Made by a program: the position numbers and the translations under genes. Positions 9,159 through 17,303 of a stretch of 36,383 nucleotides of DNA are shown piece after piece. Where the stretch lies: NCBI RefSeq assembly GCF_021298855.1, contig NZ_JAJTHI010000084.1, positions 1 to 36,383 on the forward strand, written 5' to 3'. The first letter of the stretch is position 1; each line of letters opens with the position of its first letter. The notes below the pieces were generated by a model. The model ran no database searches, was not told the origin of the DNA, and worked only from the letters and a program-made list of their open reading frames with translations. The stretch comes from Gemmatimonas sp. GTDB lineage: Bacteria > Gemmatimonadota > Gemmatimonadetes > Gemmatimonadales > Gemmatimonadaceae.

Positions 9159-10202
9159 TCAGGGGATGGGCGGCCCCTCGTGCGCGGCGGGGGCGCGTGT
9201 GCTGTTCTCGGCCAGGCGGTCGAAACGGCTGAGGCGATCGACATCGATGGCCAACGCGCCGTCGATGGACTCGATGAAGACGTTCGCGAACTTCGCGTCC
9301 CACGTGACTTCATCCCACGCATACGAGTGACTCACCGACACCTGCGTGGAGAAGGTCTCCTCGTGCGCGCTGATGCGGATGAGGATCTCGGCCTCGCCGC
9401 GCCGCAGGCGATCGGGCGTCACGCCACGCAACGGGCTGGCGTCGTCGATGGGGTGCACAATGGTCCAGTGCAGCGGAAAAAAGGTGACGTCGCGCCGCTC
9501 GAGGGTGAGCTGGTGGAAGTTGCGTTCACGCTGGCCGTCGATGTTCTCGAACCACGTCATGCTCACGGCCGCCCGCACGTCGGTCAGCTCGCTGGGCAGC
9601 GCGTTGACGATGCGGAACATGAGCGCGCGGCCGCCTTCGTACGGGGCGATGACCGCCGATTCGCTGAAGCGGATCTGCGCGCGCGGCCGCGTGAGCCGGG
9701 CAATGATGATGCCCAGCACCACCATGGCCACGAGCGGTCCCAGCAGCGCCTCGGCCACGGTGAGCAGGTGGGCCGTGGCACCGGCGGCGTGTACGCCATC
9801 GGTGCCGGTGGTGGTGAACACGCCCACGCTGTACACGAAGGCACGCAGGAACGGATCGGTGAGTCCGAGGGTGTCGGTGCCCACCAGCGCGGCGTCGCCG
9901 AGTGCCCGGTAGGCGAGGGCGAAGAGGCCGTTGAGCAGCAGGATGCCGCCCACGAGCCAGAGCAGGAATTGCGGCCACGGCGTGGCGAGGGCACGCAGGT
10001 AGAACTGCTCGGCCGCCTGCCCGCGCAGCCCGAGCTTGCGTGCGGTGGAGTGGCCGTCGGGCGAGAGAAAGCGCCCGCGCACCGACTGCGCCACGACACG
10101 ACCGAACCCCAGGTCGGACTCGGCGGCGCTGGAGGTGGCAAAGGAACCGGGGCGCGGCCGCGTCGTGGGCTCGTCGCCCGGATGGTGTGGGGGGATCGTC
10201 AC
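9159..10202 (-). CDS. Inward-rectifier-type (KirBac-like) ion channel with non-canonical filter
   Basis: A 347-residue protein with the KirBac layout: an amphipathic N-terminal stretch, TM1 (about residues 76-98), a pore region, TM2 (about 144-168), then a cytoplasmic immunoglobulin-like Kir domain. That domain is recognisable by ARLTRPRAQIRFSESAVIAPYEG, LMFRIVNALPSELTDVRA, WTIVHPIDDASPLRGVTPDRL and SHSYAWDEVTWDAKF. The filter segment reads VFTTTGTDGVHAAG (residues 128-141), where K+ channels have T-V-G-Y-G-D; the Gly-Tyr-Gly signature is absent. The ion passed is therefore uncertain. The start is a GTG at 10202 overlapping the PQQ dehydrogenase stop (GTGA at 10199-10202), so the two are translationally coupled. 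A longer open frame to 10556 is a shadow of that gene. Confidence 0.85.
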   Translation of the reverse strand: MTIPPHHPGDEPTTRPRPGSFATSSAAESDLGFGRVVAQSVRGRFLSPDGHSTARKLGLRGQAAEQFYLRALATPWPQFLLWLVGGILLLNGLFALAYRALGDAALVGTDTLGLTDPFLRAFVYSVGVFTTTGTDGVHAAGATAHLLTVAEALLGPLVAMVVLGIIIARLTRPRAQIRFSESAVIAPYEGGRALMFRIVNALPSELTDVRAAVSMTWFENIDGQRERNFHQLTLERRDVTFFPLHWTIVHPIDDASPLRGVTPDRLRRGEAEILIRISAHEETFSTQVSVSHSYAWDEVTWDAKFANVFIESIDGALAIDVDRLSRFDRLAENSTRAPAAHEGPPIP

Positions 10203-12289
10203 AGGGAGAACGCCACGTAGACGCCGCCGCTGGGCGCGCCGTTCTTGCCGCCACCGCAGGCGATCACGATGTACTGCTTGCCGTTCACCATGTACGTGCT
10301 GGGTGTGGCATTGCCGGCGAAAGGCAACGTGGCCTCCCAGAGCAGCGTGCCGTTGGCCTTGTCGAACGCACGGATCTTGTTGTCGTAGGTGGTGGCGGCA
10401 ATGATGAGCAGCCCGTTCTCGGTCACGATGGCGCCGCCGTAGCTGTCGGTGCCCGTGTTCTTCACCCCTTTCGCGGCCAGCTTGGGGTACTCGCCGAACG
10501 GAATCGACCAGGCGATCGTGCCCCGGTTGAGGTCGATGGCATTGAGCGTGCCCCACGGCGTCTTCACGCCGGGGTAGCCCTCGTGGTCGAGAAAGATGTC
10601 GAAGTACGCCGTGCGATAGGGCAGGGCGTACGGGCTGGGAGCCGCCGCAACCTTGGCCTTGGTTTCGTCCTTGCCCGTGACGAGGTAGTTCACGATGTCA
10701 TTGATGGCCCCCCCATCCATGGCGGCGCCGAAGCCCGGCATGCGCCCGGTCCCTTCGCGTACCATCTGCGTGATCTGCTCACGCGAACGCCGACTGGCAA
10801 TGCCAAGGAGCGACGGACCAAGGGCGGAGCCCTGTCGCTTGGCGCCGTGACACCCGGCACAGTTGGCCCCGTACAGCGAGGCATCGCTGCGCGGCACCAG
10901 CTTGAGCAGCCACGCCATTTCGTTGGAGTTCACGTACATGAGGCCGGTCTTCGGGTCGAAGGCTGGCCCGCCCCACTCACCGCCGCCATCCACGCCGGGG
11001 TAGATGATGATCCCCTTGCCATTGGGGGCGGTGAACGGATGCGGCGTGTTGTATTCATTGAACGTCTTGAGCGCCGCGCGGTACGCGGCCGGCGTGCGCC
11101 GTGTGAGGTCGTTGCGCGTGAGCTGCTGCCGGGCGAAGGGGGGCGGGCTCACCGGAAACGGCTGCGAGGGCGACGGGTTCTCGCCGGGGAGCGCCAGCCT
11201 GGGCATGGCGCGCTCCTCGATGGGGAAGAGCGGTGTCCCCGTGACGCGATCGAACAGAAACGTGTGCCCCGTCTTGGTGATCTGCGCGACGGCGTCCACC
11301 GCTTTTCCGCCGCGCTGCACCGTCACGAGGATGGGCGCGGCCGGGAGATCGCGATCCCAGAGGTCGTGCCGCAGCACCTGGTAATGCCAGAGCCGCTGTC
11401 CGGTGCGGGCATCGAGGGCGATGACACTGTTGGCGTAGAGGTTGTCGCCCAGCCGGTTGGCGCCGTAGAAGTCGTAGCTGGCCGAGCCGGTGGCGGCGAA
11501 GACCATGCCGCGCGCCGCGTCGAGCGTCACGCCGCTCCAGGCGTTCGCGCCGCCGGCCACCTTCCAGGCGTCGGGGGGCCAGGAGTCGTAGCCCGGCTCG
11601 CCGGGGTGCGGAATGGTGTGAAAGCTCCACACCAGCTTGCCCGTGGCAATGTCGAAGGCGCGGATATCCCCCGGGGCACTCGGCAGCTGCTCGGGCACCG
11701 TGCTGCCCATGATGAGCAGGTTGCCAAAGACAACGCCCGGGGTGGAGGCGCTCACGGAGAGCCCTTCGACGGGGCGGCCCAGTCCCTGGCGCAGGTCCAC
11801 CCACCCCGAGTCGCCGAAGCTGCGAATGGGTTGCCCCGTGCGGCGATCGAGCGCGTAGAGCCGGTTGCGGTAGTTGAAGAGCACCCGGTCGCCCGTGACC
11901 ACGACGCCGCGGTGCCGAATGCGGGAGGTGGGGGGCGCGCCGTTCTGCGGGTCGAAGCGCCAGAGCTGCCGTCCCGTGGCCGCATCGAGGGCGATGACCT
12001 GGAGCTTGGGGGTGGTGGCGTAGAGGACCCCGTCGATGACGATGGGGTTGGCCTGCATCTCCGACCCGGCGAAGGCGTCGCCCGTGTCGAAGGTCCACGC
12101 CACCTTGAGCTGCTTCACGTTGGCCGGCGAGATCTGCGACAGCGTGGAGTAGTGGGTGTGATCGTCGTTGCCGTGGTACACCGGCCAGTCGGCATTCTGG
12201 GCGCCGGCGGCGGTGGCCGCGACGGCGGTGGCCGCGACGGCGGTGGCCGCGACGGCCAGCAGGGAAGGCAGAAGGAGCAAGGGGCGCAT
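10199..12289 (-). CDS. PQQ-dependent dehydrogenase with internal cytochrome c domain
   Basis: A 696-residue exported quinoprotein. A signal peptide (about residues 1-30, MRPLLLLPSLLAV then a VAATA repeat, ending GAQN) leads into an eight-bladed PQQ propeller starting DWPVYHGNDDHTHYSTL. Repeated blade motifs such as LDAATGRQLW and FDIATGKLVW are visible. A cytochrome c domain (CxxCH: C477-A-G-C480-H481, with a methionine ligand candidate in GRMPGFG near residue 508) is inserted before the last blades, and the propeller resumes at YPGVKTPWGTLNAIDLNRG. This resembles the membrane glucose-dehydrogenase-like class. It would oxidise a sugar or alcohol in the periplasm and pass electrons to its own heme. 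ATG 12289 is the only start giving a signal peptide. The downstream Kir-like channel is coupled by GTGA. Confidence 0.92.
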   Translation of the reverse strand: MRPLLLLPSLLAVAATAVAATAVAATAAGAQNADWPVYHGNDDHTHYSTLSQISPANVKQLKVAWTFDTGDAFAGSEMQANPIVIDGVLYATTPKLQVIALDAATGRQLWRFDPQNGAPPTSRIRHRGVVVTGDRVLFNYRNRLYALDRRTGQPIRSFGDSGWVDLRQGLGRPVEGLSVSASTPGVVFGNLLIMGSTVPEQLPSAPGDIRAFDIATGKLVWSFHTIPHPGEPGYDSWPPDAWKVAGGANAWSGVTLDAARGMVFAATGSASYDFYGANRLGDNLYANSVIALDARTGQRLWHYQVLRHDLWDRDLPAAPILVTVQRGGKAVDAVAQITKTGHTFLFDRVTGTPLFPIEERAMPRLALPGENPSPSQPFPVSPPPFARQQLTRNDLTRRTPAAYRAALKTFNEYNTPHPFTAPNGKGIIIYPGVDGGGEWGGPAFDPKTGLMYVNSNEMAWLLKLVPRSDASLYGANCAGCHGAKRQGSALGPSLLGIASRRSREQITQMVREGTGRMPGFGAAMDGGAINDIVNYLVTGKDETKAKVAAAPSPYALPYRTAYFDIFLDHEGYPGVKTPWGTLNAIDLNRGTIAWSIPFGEYPKLAAKGVKNTGTDSYGGAIVTENGLLIIAATTYDNKIRAFDKANGTLLWEATLPFAGNATPSTYMVNGKQYIVIACGGGKNGAPSGGVYVAFSL
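12211..12255. repeat. Three perfect 15-nt tandem repeats inside the signal peptide
   Basis: The unit CGGTGGCCGCGACGG starts at 12211, 12226 and 12241. On the minus strand it encodes a five-residue Ala/Val/Thr repeat (VAATA) in the hydrophobic core of the PQQ dehydrogenase signal peptide. Gain or loss of a unit keeps the reading frame. Confidence 0.85.
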
Positions 12290-12418
12290 GCAGAGGTCGG
12301 AAGAAGGGTCGAGAGGAAAGCTATGGCTCCCGCCCGCATCCTGCGCAGCGCATGTTAGGGAATCCCCTGCGCCTCCTCTGCTCCGCGTCTCTCCTTCTCC
12401 GCGCCTCCAATCTTCCCC

Positions 12419-13744
12419 ATGGACCGTCGCCACTTCGTGCAACAGGCCGCCGCCCTCGCGGCGCTGCCGGCGTTGAGCCGCCTTGGCGGCGCTGCCCACA
12501 CCGGGCCCGTACAGACGAAGCCGCTGGCGGTGAACGGCACCCGGCTCAACGGCTGGCTGACGGAGTTCGATCGCATCGGCCGCACGGCGGGTGGGATCAA
12601 CCGGGTCGCCTATTCGGAGGCCGATCTGGCCGGTCGCGCCTTCACGCGTGGCCTGTTCGAGCAGAGCGGGCTGACGCTGCGTCTCGACACGGCCGGCAAC
12701 ATGCTGGCGCGCGTGCCCGGCACCGATGCCCGGCTGGCGCCCATCCTGATCGGGTCGCACATCGACTCGGTCACCGACGGGGGCAATTTCGACGGGCCGG
12801 TGGGATCGTTTGCCGCGATCGAGGTGGCGCGTTCGCTGGCGGAGCAGCGCGTGCGGTTGCGTCACCCGCTGGAAGTGGTGGTGTGGCAGAACGAGGAAGG
12901 GGGGACGATCGGCAGCAAGATCGCCGTGGGGCTGCTCACGCCGGCGGATCTCGACAAGGTCGCGCGCAGCGGCAAGACCGTGCGTGAGGGGATCGGCATC
13001 ATTGGCGGCGACGTGACGCGCGTGGGCGAGGCGGTGCGCAAGAAGGGCGACATTGCCGGCTACATCGAGTTGCACATCGAGCAGGGGGGGCTGCTGGAGA
13101 AGGCCAGCCGGCAGATCGGCGTGGTGGAAGGCATCGTGGGGCTCCGCTGGTTCGAGATCACCATTACCGGCTTCTCCAACCACGCCGGCGCCACGCCCAT
13201 GGATCAGCGGCAGGACGCCATGCTGGCGGCGGCCCGGTTTACCGTGGCGGTGAACGAGGCCATTCGCAGCGAAGGCGGGCGGCAGGTGGCCACGGTGGGG
13301 CGCCTCAACGTGACGCCCAACACGACCAACGTGATCCCCGGGCAGGTGGTGCTCACGGTGGATCTGCGCGATCTGGAGCAGGCCAAGATCGATCGCTTCA
13401 CCGCCACCTTCGAACGGCTCGGGCGCGAAATCGGGGCGGCCACCGGCACGAAGTTCTCGTTCACGCAGATGGTGAACAGCACGCCGGCGCTGTCCGACCC
13501 GCGCATCATGGATGTGGTGCAGGGGAGCGCGACGGCGCTGGGACTTTCGCATCAGCGCATGCCCAGCGGCGCGGGGCACGACGCGCAGGAAGTGGCGCAC
13601 GTTGCGCCCATGGGGATGATCTTCATTCCGAGCGTGGGCGGCATCTCCCATTCGCCGAAGGAGTTCTCGCGGGCCGCCGACATCACCAACGGGGCCAACG
13701 TCCTGCTGAACGCAGTGGTGGCGGCGGATCGGGTGCTGCCGTAA
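12419..13744 (+). CDS. Exported M20-family amidohydrolase (N-carbamoyl-amino-acid hydrolase/allantoate amidohydrolase type)
   Basis: A 441-residue binuclear-metal hydrolase of the hydantoinase/carbamoylase branch of M20. Metal ligands are in place: H114 (GSHIDSV), D125 (FDGPVGS), E159-E160 (WQNEEGG), H219 (ELHIEQGG) and the late histidine in GGISHSPKEF. The lid/dimerisation domain has FSNHAGATPMDQRQDA. The N-terminus MDRRHFVQQAAALAALPAL has a twin-arginine export pattern, unusual for a family that is normally cytosolic. It would remove carbamoyl or ureido groups from amino acids or purine-breakdown products. No Shine-Dalgarno site is visible before the ATG. The gene is divergent from the PQQ dehydrogenase (129-nt gap, no clear promoter seen) and is followed by a large palindrome. 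Confidence 0.9.
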   Translation: MDRRHFVQQAAALAALPALSRLGGAAHTGPVQTKPLAVNGTRLNGWLTEFDRIGRTAGGINRVAYSEADLAGRAFTRGLFEQSGLTLRLDTAGNMLARVPGTDARLAPILIGSHIDSVTDGGNFDGPVGSFAAIEVARSLAEQRVRLRHPLEVVVWQNEEGGTIGSKIAVGLLTPADLDKVARSGKTVREGIGIIGGDVTRVGEAVRKKGDIAGYIELHIEQGGLLEKASRQIGVVEGIVGLRWFEITITGFSNHAGATPMDQRQDAMLAAARFTVAVNEAIRSEGGRQVATVGRLNVTPNTTNVIPGQVVLTVDLRDLEQAKIDRFTATFERLGREIGAATGTKFSFTQMVNSTPALSDPRIMDVVQGSATALGLSHQRMPSGAGHDAQEVAHVAPMGMIFIPSVGGISHSPKEFSRAADITNGANVLLNAVVAADRVLP

Positions 13745-13745
13745 G

Positions 13746-14005
13746 GCGGGGTGGGGGGTGGGGTGGCGAGGCTGGTGTGTTGGGCTACACGCAGACGGCA
13801 GACGGCAGGAACCACAGTTCGCAGACGGCAGGGCTGCGGTAGAACAACACGGTGCCAGCGCTGCGCGCGGCCCCGATGGCCCAACCGCAAAGGAATCGGG
13901 GGCGCCGCACCGCGGTCGCCCCCGTGTTGTTCTTCCGCATCCCTGCCCAACTGCCGTCTGTAGTTCCTGCCGTCTGCCGTCTGCTTGTGGCCCCCCCCAC
14001 CCCGC
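13746..14005. repeat. 260-bp nested imperfect palindrome before recC
   Basis: This fills the 313-nt gap between the M20 hydrolase and recC. Paired arms are 13746-13758 (GCGGGGTGGGGGG) with 13993-14005; 13791-13812 with 13963-13984 (22 bp, perfect, built of GCAGACG units); and 13841-13852 (AGAACAACACGG) with 13922-13933 (12 bp, perfect). The stretches between them also pair imperfectly, including GCGCTGCG..CCCCGAT against ATCGGGGG..CGCACCGC, with the centre near 13887. The G-rich left edge (13746-13765) could form a quadruplex. It may be a terminator, a non-autonomous mobile repeat or a structured RNA. No gene is visible inside. Confidence 0.85.
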
Positions 14006-14057
14006 GATCCATCCCCGCCGCATAGTCTCTGTCAGCCCCCCTCGCCAGATTCCGGGC

Positions 14058-17000
14058 ATGACCTTGATGTCCGTAATCACGGGGGATGCACCGGCGGTGC
14101 TCTTCGCCCGAATGGCGCAGGATCTCGCCGCCGCGCCACTCGCGCCGCTCGACGAGGAATGCATCGTGGTGCAGTCACTCGGCATGGACCGGTGGCTGCG
14201 CCAGCAGTTCGCCCGCACGTACGGCTGTGCCGCGTCGCTGGCCATGCCCTTTCCCGCGGCCTTCTGCCGGCGGCTGGCCTCCACGCTGCAGCGCGACCGG
14301 CGCTTTGCCACCGGCGACGGGGTCAGCATCGACACGCGCTTCGAGGAGCAGGCACTCACCTGGCGGGTGTTCACGCGGCTTGCCGACCGCGCCTTTCTCG
14401 CGCAGCCGGTGAACGCCCCGCTGCGCAGCTTCCTCGAGGGTGCCACCGACGCCAAGCGCTTCGGACTCGCCCAGCGCATCACCGCCTGCTTCGACGAGTA
14501 TCGACTCTATCGGCCCGAGCGGGTGATCACGTGGGAAGCGCAGGGCGCGTCCCCCGACGCTGGTGAGCACGAGCAGTGGCAGGCCGCGCTGTGGCGCACG
14601 CTGCTGGGAAACGAGCGCCCCGCGCACTTCGCCCGCTGGTTCCTGCAGACCATCGAACGGCTGGAGTCCATCGCCGATCGGCCCGTGGGCTTGCCTACGC
14701 GGGTGTCGGTGTTCGGGGTGTCCACGCTGCCGCCGCTGTTCGTGCGTCTGCTGCGCGCGCTGGCGCGCTTCGTGCCGGTGCGCTTCTACGTGCTCATGCC
14801 GCAGGCGCGCGGCTGGGAGCCCCACCGCGTCGGTCACCCGTTGTTCGAGGCGTTCGGCCACTCGTCGCGCGACTTCGTGCGCACGCTGGTGACCGAGGTG
14901 GCTCCGGTGGGAGTGGAGCACGTGGACCGTGGCCCCTGGCATGCCCCGGAAACGCCCACGCTGCTGCAGCAGCTGCAGCACGGATTGCGCTCCGGCATCG
15001 CCCCCCCGTTCGCGCCTGATTCGCACGATCGCTCCGTCACGGTGCACGTGTGTCATTCGCCACTGCGGGAGCTGGAGGTGCTGCGCGACCAGCTGCTCGA
15101 CGCTTTCGCCAACGATCCCACGTTGCGCCCGCACGACGTGCTCGTCATGGCCCCCGATGTGGAGCCGTATGCGGCCCTGGCCGAGGTCATCTTCGGACAG
15201 CGCCGCGGCGCTGACGCCGACGAACGCCCCGCCATTCCGTACCGCATTGCCGATCGCACGCTGGCCCGCGAGAGCGCACCGGCCACGGCGCTGGCCGGCA
15301 TGCTGCAGCTGGTCACGTCGCGACTGGCCGCGAGCGAGGTGCTGGCGTTGCTGTCGCAGCCGCTGGTGCGGGAGGCCGCCGGCGTGGCCCCCGCCCAAAT
15401 GGACCAGATCACCCGGTGGGTGGAAGATGCCGCCATTCGCTGGGGGCACGACGGCCCCACGCGTGCCGCCTGGCACGGTGTACCTCCGTTCGGCGAGAAC
15501 AGTTGGCGCACGGGGCTCGATCGTTTGCTGGCTGGCTACGCTACCGGCCAGGTGGAGGCCCTCGTGGGCGACGTGGCGCCGCTGGCGGGCGACGTGGCCG
15601 GTGACGTGGAGCTGCTCGGCCACTTCGTGACCTGGGTGGAGCAATTGGCCGCATGGGTCGACGTGCTGCGTGGCGAACGACGGCTCGCCGACTGGCCGCC
15701 GCTGCTGCAGCAGGGGCTGGACTGGCTGGTGGCACCCACCAACGCCGACGATCGGGCGGCCACCGATCGGTTGCGCAGCGATCTCGCGCGCCTGGCCGCG
15801 CAGGATACTGCACAGGATGCCGCGCAACCGGTGGCGTTCGAGGTGGTGCGGGAGTGGGTCATGAATCTGTTGTCCGACGACGAGCAGGCCAGTGGCTTCC
15901 TCACCGGCGGGCTCACGCTGTGCGCCATGAAGCCCATGCGCGCCATCCCGCACCGCATCATCGCCATGCTGGGGCTCGACGACCGCGCCTTTCCCCGGCG
16001 GCAGCGGCGTCCTGCCTTCGACCTCATTGGCGCCGACCCGCAGCGTGGCGACCGGGACCCGCGCGCCGACGATCGGCAACTCGTGCTCGACACGCTGCTC
16101 AGCGCCGGTGACCGCCTCATCCTGTCGTACGTGGGGCGCTCGCAGGAGAACAACGCCGAGATCGCGCCATCGGTGGTACTGTCGGAGCTGCTCGATGGCA
16201 TCGATCGGCTGGCGCCCGGCGGTGCGCTCCCCTCACGGCAACTGCGCGTGGAGCACCGCCTGCAACCGTTCAGCCCGGTGTACTTCGCGCAACACGCCGA
16301 CCGGGATGCGCGCCTGTTCAGCTTCGATACCGCTCTCGCGCGCAGTCTCACCGCCGGGGATCGCATGGACGCCCCGCCGTTCTTGCCCACACTCCCGCCG
16401 GTCCCGGTGCTGGTGCGTGATGCGCACACCGCGGTCCATGCCCCGCCGCTGGAGCTCACGGTGAACGAGCTGGTGGACGCGTGGCTCGATCCGGCGCGCG
16501 TGTACTGCCGGCGCGTCCTGCAGGTCACGGTGGCCGGCGACGACCCGCTCATCGAAGACGTGGAGCCCATGACGGTGGACGCGCGGCGTCGCACCATCGA
16601 ACAGCAGCGCATGCTGGACCGCACGCTGCAGGGGCGCAGCGAACCGGTGCGGGAACGGGTGCTGGCCGCCGCGAGCGGACACCTGCCGGCCGCCGCGCTG
16701 GGCACGCACTGGCATTACCGCCTGCGCGACGAGCTCTCCCCGCTGCTGGCGCGCGTGGGCGGCGCCATGTTTCTCGACCCCCTGCCGGTGGAGGTTCGCG
16801 GTGCCGACTGGACGGTGCGCGGTCACCTCGACCTGCAGCGCGAGGGCGAGCAGTGGCGCGTGCGCGCGGGCAAGCTCACGTCCCGTGACAAGGCGCGGGC
16901 CTGGGTCCTGCACCTGGTGCGTTGTGCCGCCGCCTCGCCGGTGCCAACGGTGGTCATTGCGCGCGACAAGGAACTCGTGCTGCCGCCACTCAACGACGCT

Positions 17001-17303
17001 CTCGCGCAGCTCGACATGCTCGTACAGGGCGTGCGCGCGCTGCACACGGCGCCGCTGCCGTACTTCCTGGAAGCGGCGTGTGTGTACCGCAGCAAGGCGC
17101 GCCGCGGCGATACCGGCGCCTTGGTCGCGGCACAACAGGAATACCGGCGCGAGCCCGGCTTCGGGCGCGGTGGTGGCGACGGCTGCGACCCCTACGTGCA
17201 ACTGCTCTGGCGCGGCCGTGACCCCGTCGTGGAATGCGCCGAGGCGTTCGTGGCCTGTGCCAATGCCTTCTGGGAGCGGTTCGACGAGGTGACGGGCGCA
17301 TGA
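14058..17303 (+). CDS. recC: RecC subunit of exodeoxyribonuclease V
   Basis: A 1081-residue protein, close to E. coli RecC (about 1120). Conserved blocks run in order: VVQSLGMDRWLRQQFA and MPFPAAFCRRL at the N-terminus, FGVSTLPPLFVRLLRALA, HVCHSPLRELEVLRDQLLDAF, HDVLVMAPDVEPYAALAEVIFG, KPMRAIPHRIIAMLGLDD, DDRQLVLDTLLSAGDRLILSY and GRSQENNAEIAPSVVLSELLD. RecC splits the duplex and recognises Chi in RecBCD; it carries dead helicase and nuclease folds. I chose ATG 14058 (MTLMSVITG; ATG 14067 is possible) because upstream sequence is palindrome. Its stop overlaps the recB start (ATGA at 17300-17303), the head of a recC-recB-recD operon. Confidence 0.96.
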   Translation: MTLMSVITGDAPAVLFARMAQDLAAAPLAPLDEECIVVQSLGMDRWLRQQFARTYGCAASLAMPFPAAFCRRLASTLQRDRRFATGDGVSIDTRFEEQALTWRVFTRLADRAFLAQPVNAPLRSFLEGATDAKRFGLAQRITACFDEYRLYRPERVITWEAQGASPDAGEHEQWQAALWRTLLGNERPAHFARWFLQTIERLESIADRPVGLPTRVSVFGVSTLPPLFVRLLRALARFVPVRFYVLMPQARGWEPHRVGHPLFEAFGHSSRDFVRTLVTEVAPVGVEHVDRGPWHAPETPTLLQQLQHGLRSGIAPPFAPDSHDRSVTVHVCHSPLRELEVLRDQLLDAFANDPTLRPHDVLVMAPDVEPYAALAEVIFGQRRGADADERPAIPYRIADRTLARESAPATALAGMLQLVTSRLAASEVLALLSQPLVREAAGVAPAQMDQITRWVEDAAIRWGHDGPTRAAWHGVPPFGENSWRTGLDRLLAGYATGQVEALVGDVAPLAGDVAGDVELLGHFVTWVEQLAAWVDVLRGERRLADWPPLLQQGLDWLVAPTNADDRAATDRLRSDLARLAAQDTAQDAAQPVAFEVVREWVMNLLSDDEQASGFLTGGLTLCAMKPMRAIPHRIIAMLGLDDRAFPRRQRRPAFDLIGADPQRGDRDPRADDRQLVLDTLLSAGDRLILSYVGRSQENNAEIAPSVVLSELLDGIDRLAPGGALPSRQLRVEHRLQPFSPVYFAQHADRDARLFSFDTALARSLTAGDRMDAPPFLPTLPPVPVLVRDAHTAVHAPPLELTVNELVDAWLDPARVYCRRVLQVTVAGDDPLIEDVEPMTVDARRRTIEQQRMLDRTLQGRSEPVRERVLAAASGHLPAAALGTHWHYRLRDELSPLLARVGGAMFLDPLPVEVRGADWTVRGHLDLQREGEQWRVRAGKLTSRDKARAWVLHLVRCAAASPVPTVVIARDKELVLPPLNDALAQLDMLVQGVRALHTAPLPYFLEAACVYRSKARRGDTGALVAAQQEYRREPGFGRGGGDGCDPYVQLLWRGRDPVVECAEAFVACANAFWERFDEVTGA

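Noticed and set aside
12360-12412. C/T-rich tract before the M20 gene, similar in feel to 25581-25612
   Set aside because: Similarity is compositional (CTCCGCG words) and I could not define repeat boundaries.
10203-14482. Very long minus-strand frame running beyond the PQQ dehydrogenase across the M20 gene and the palindrome
   Set aside because: Only 10199-12289 has signal peptide and PQQ/heme motifs; the rest is low-complexity Arg/His/Pro sequence antisense to the M20 hydrolase.
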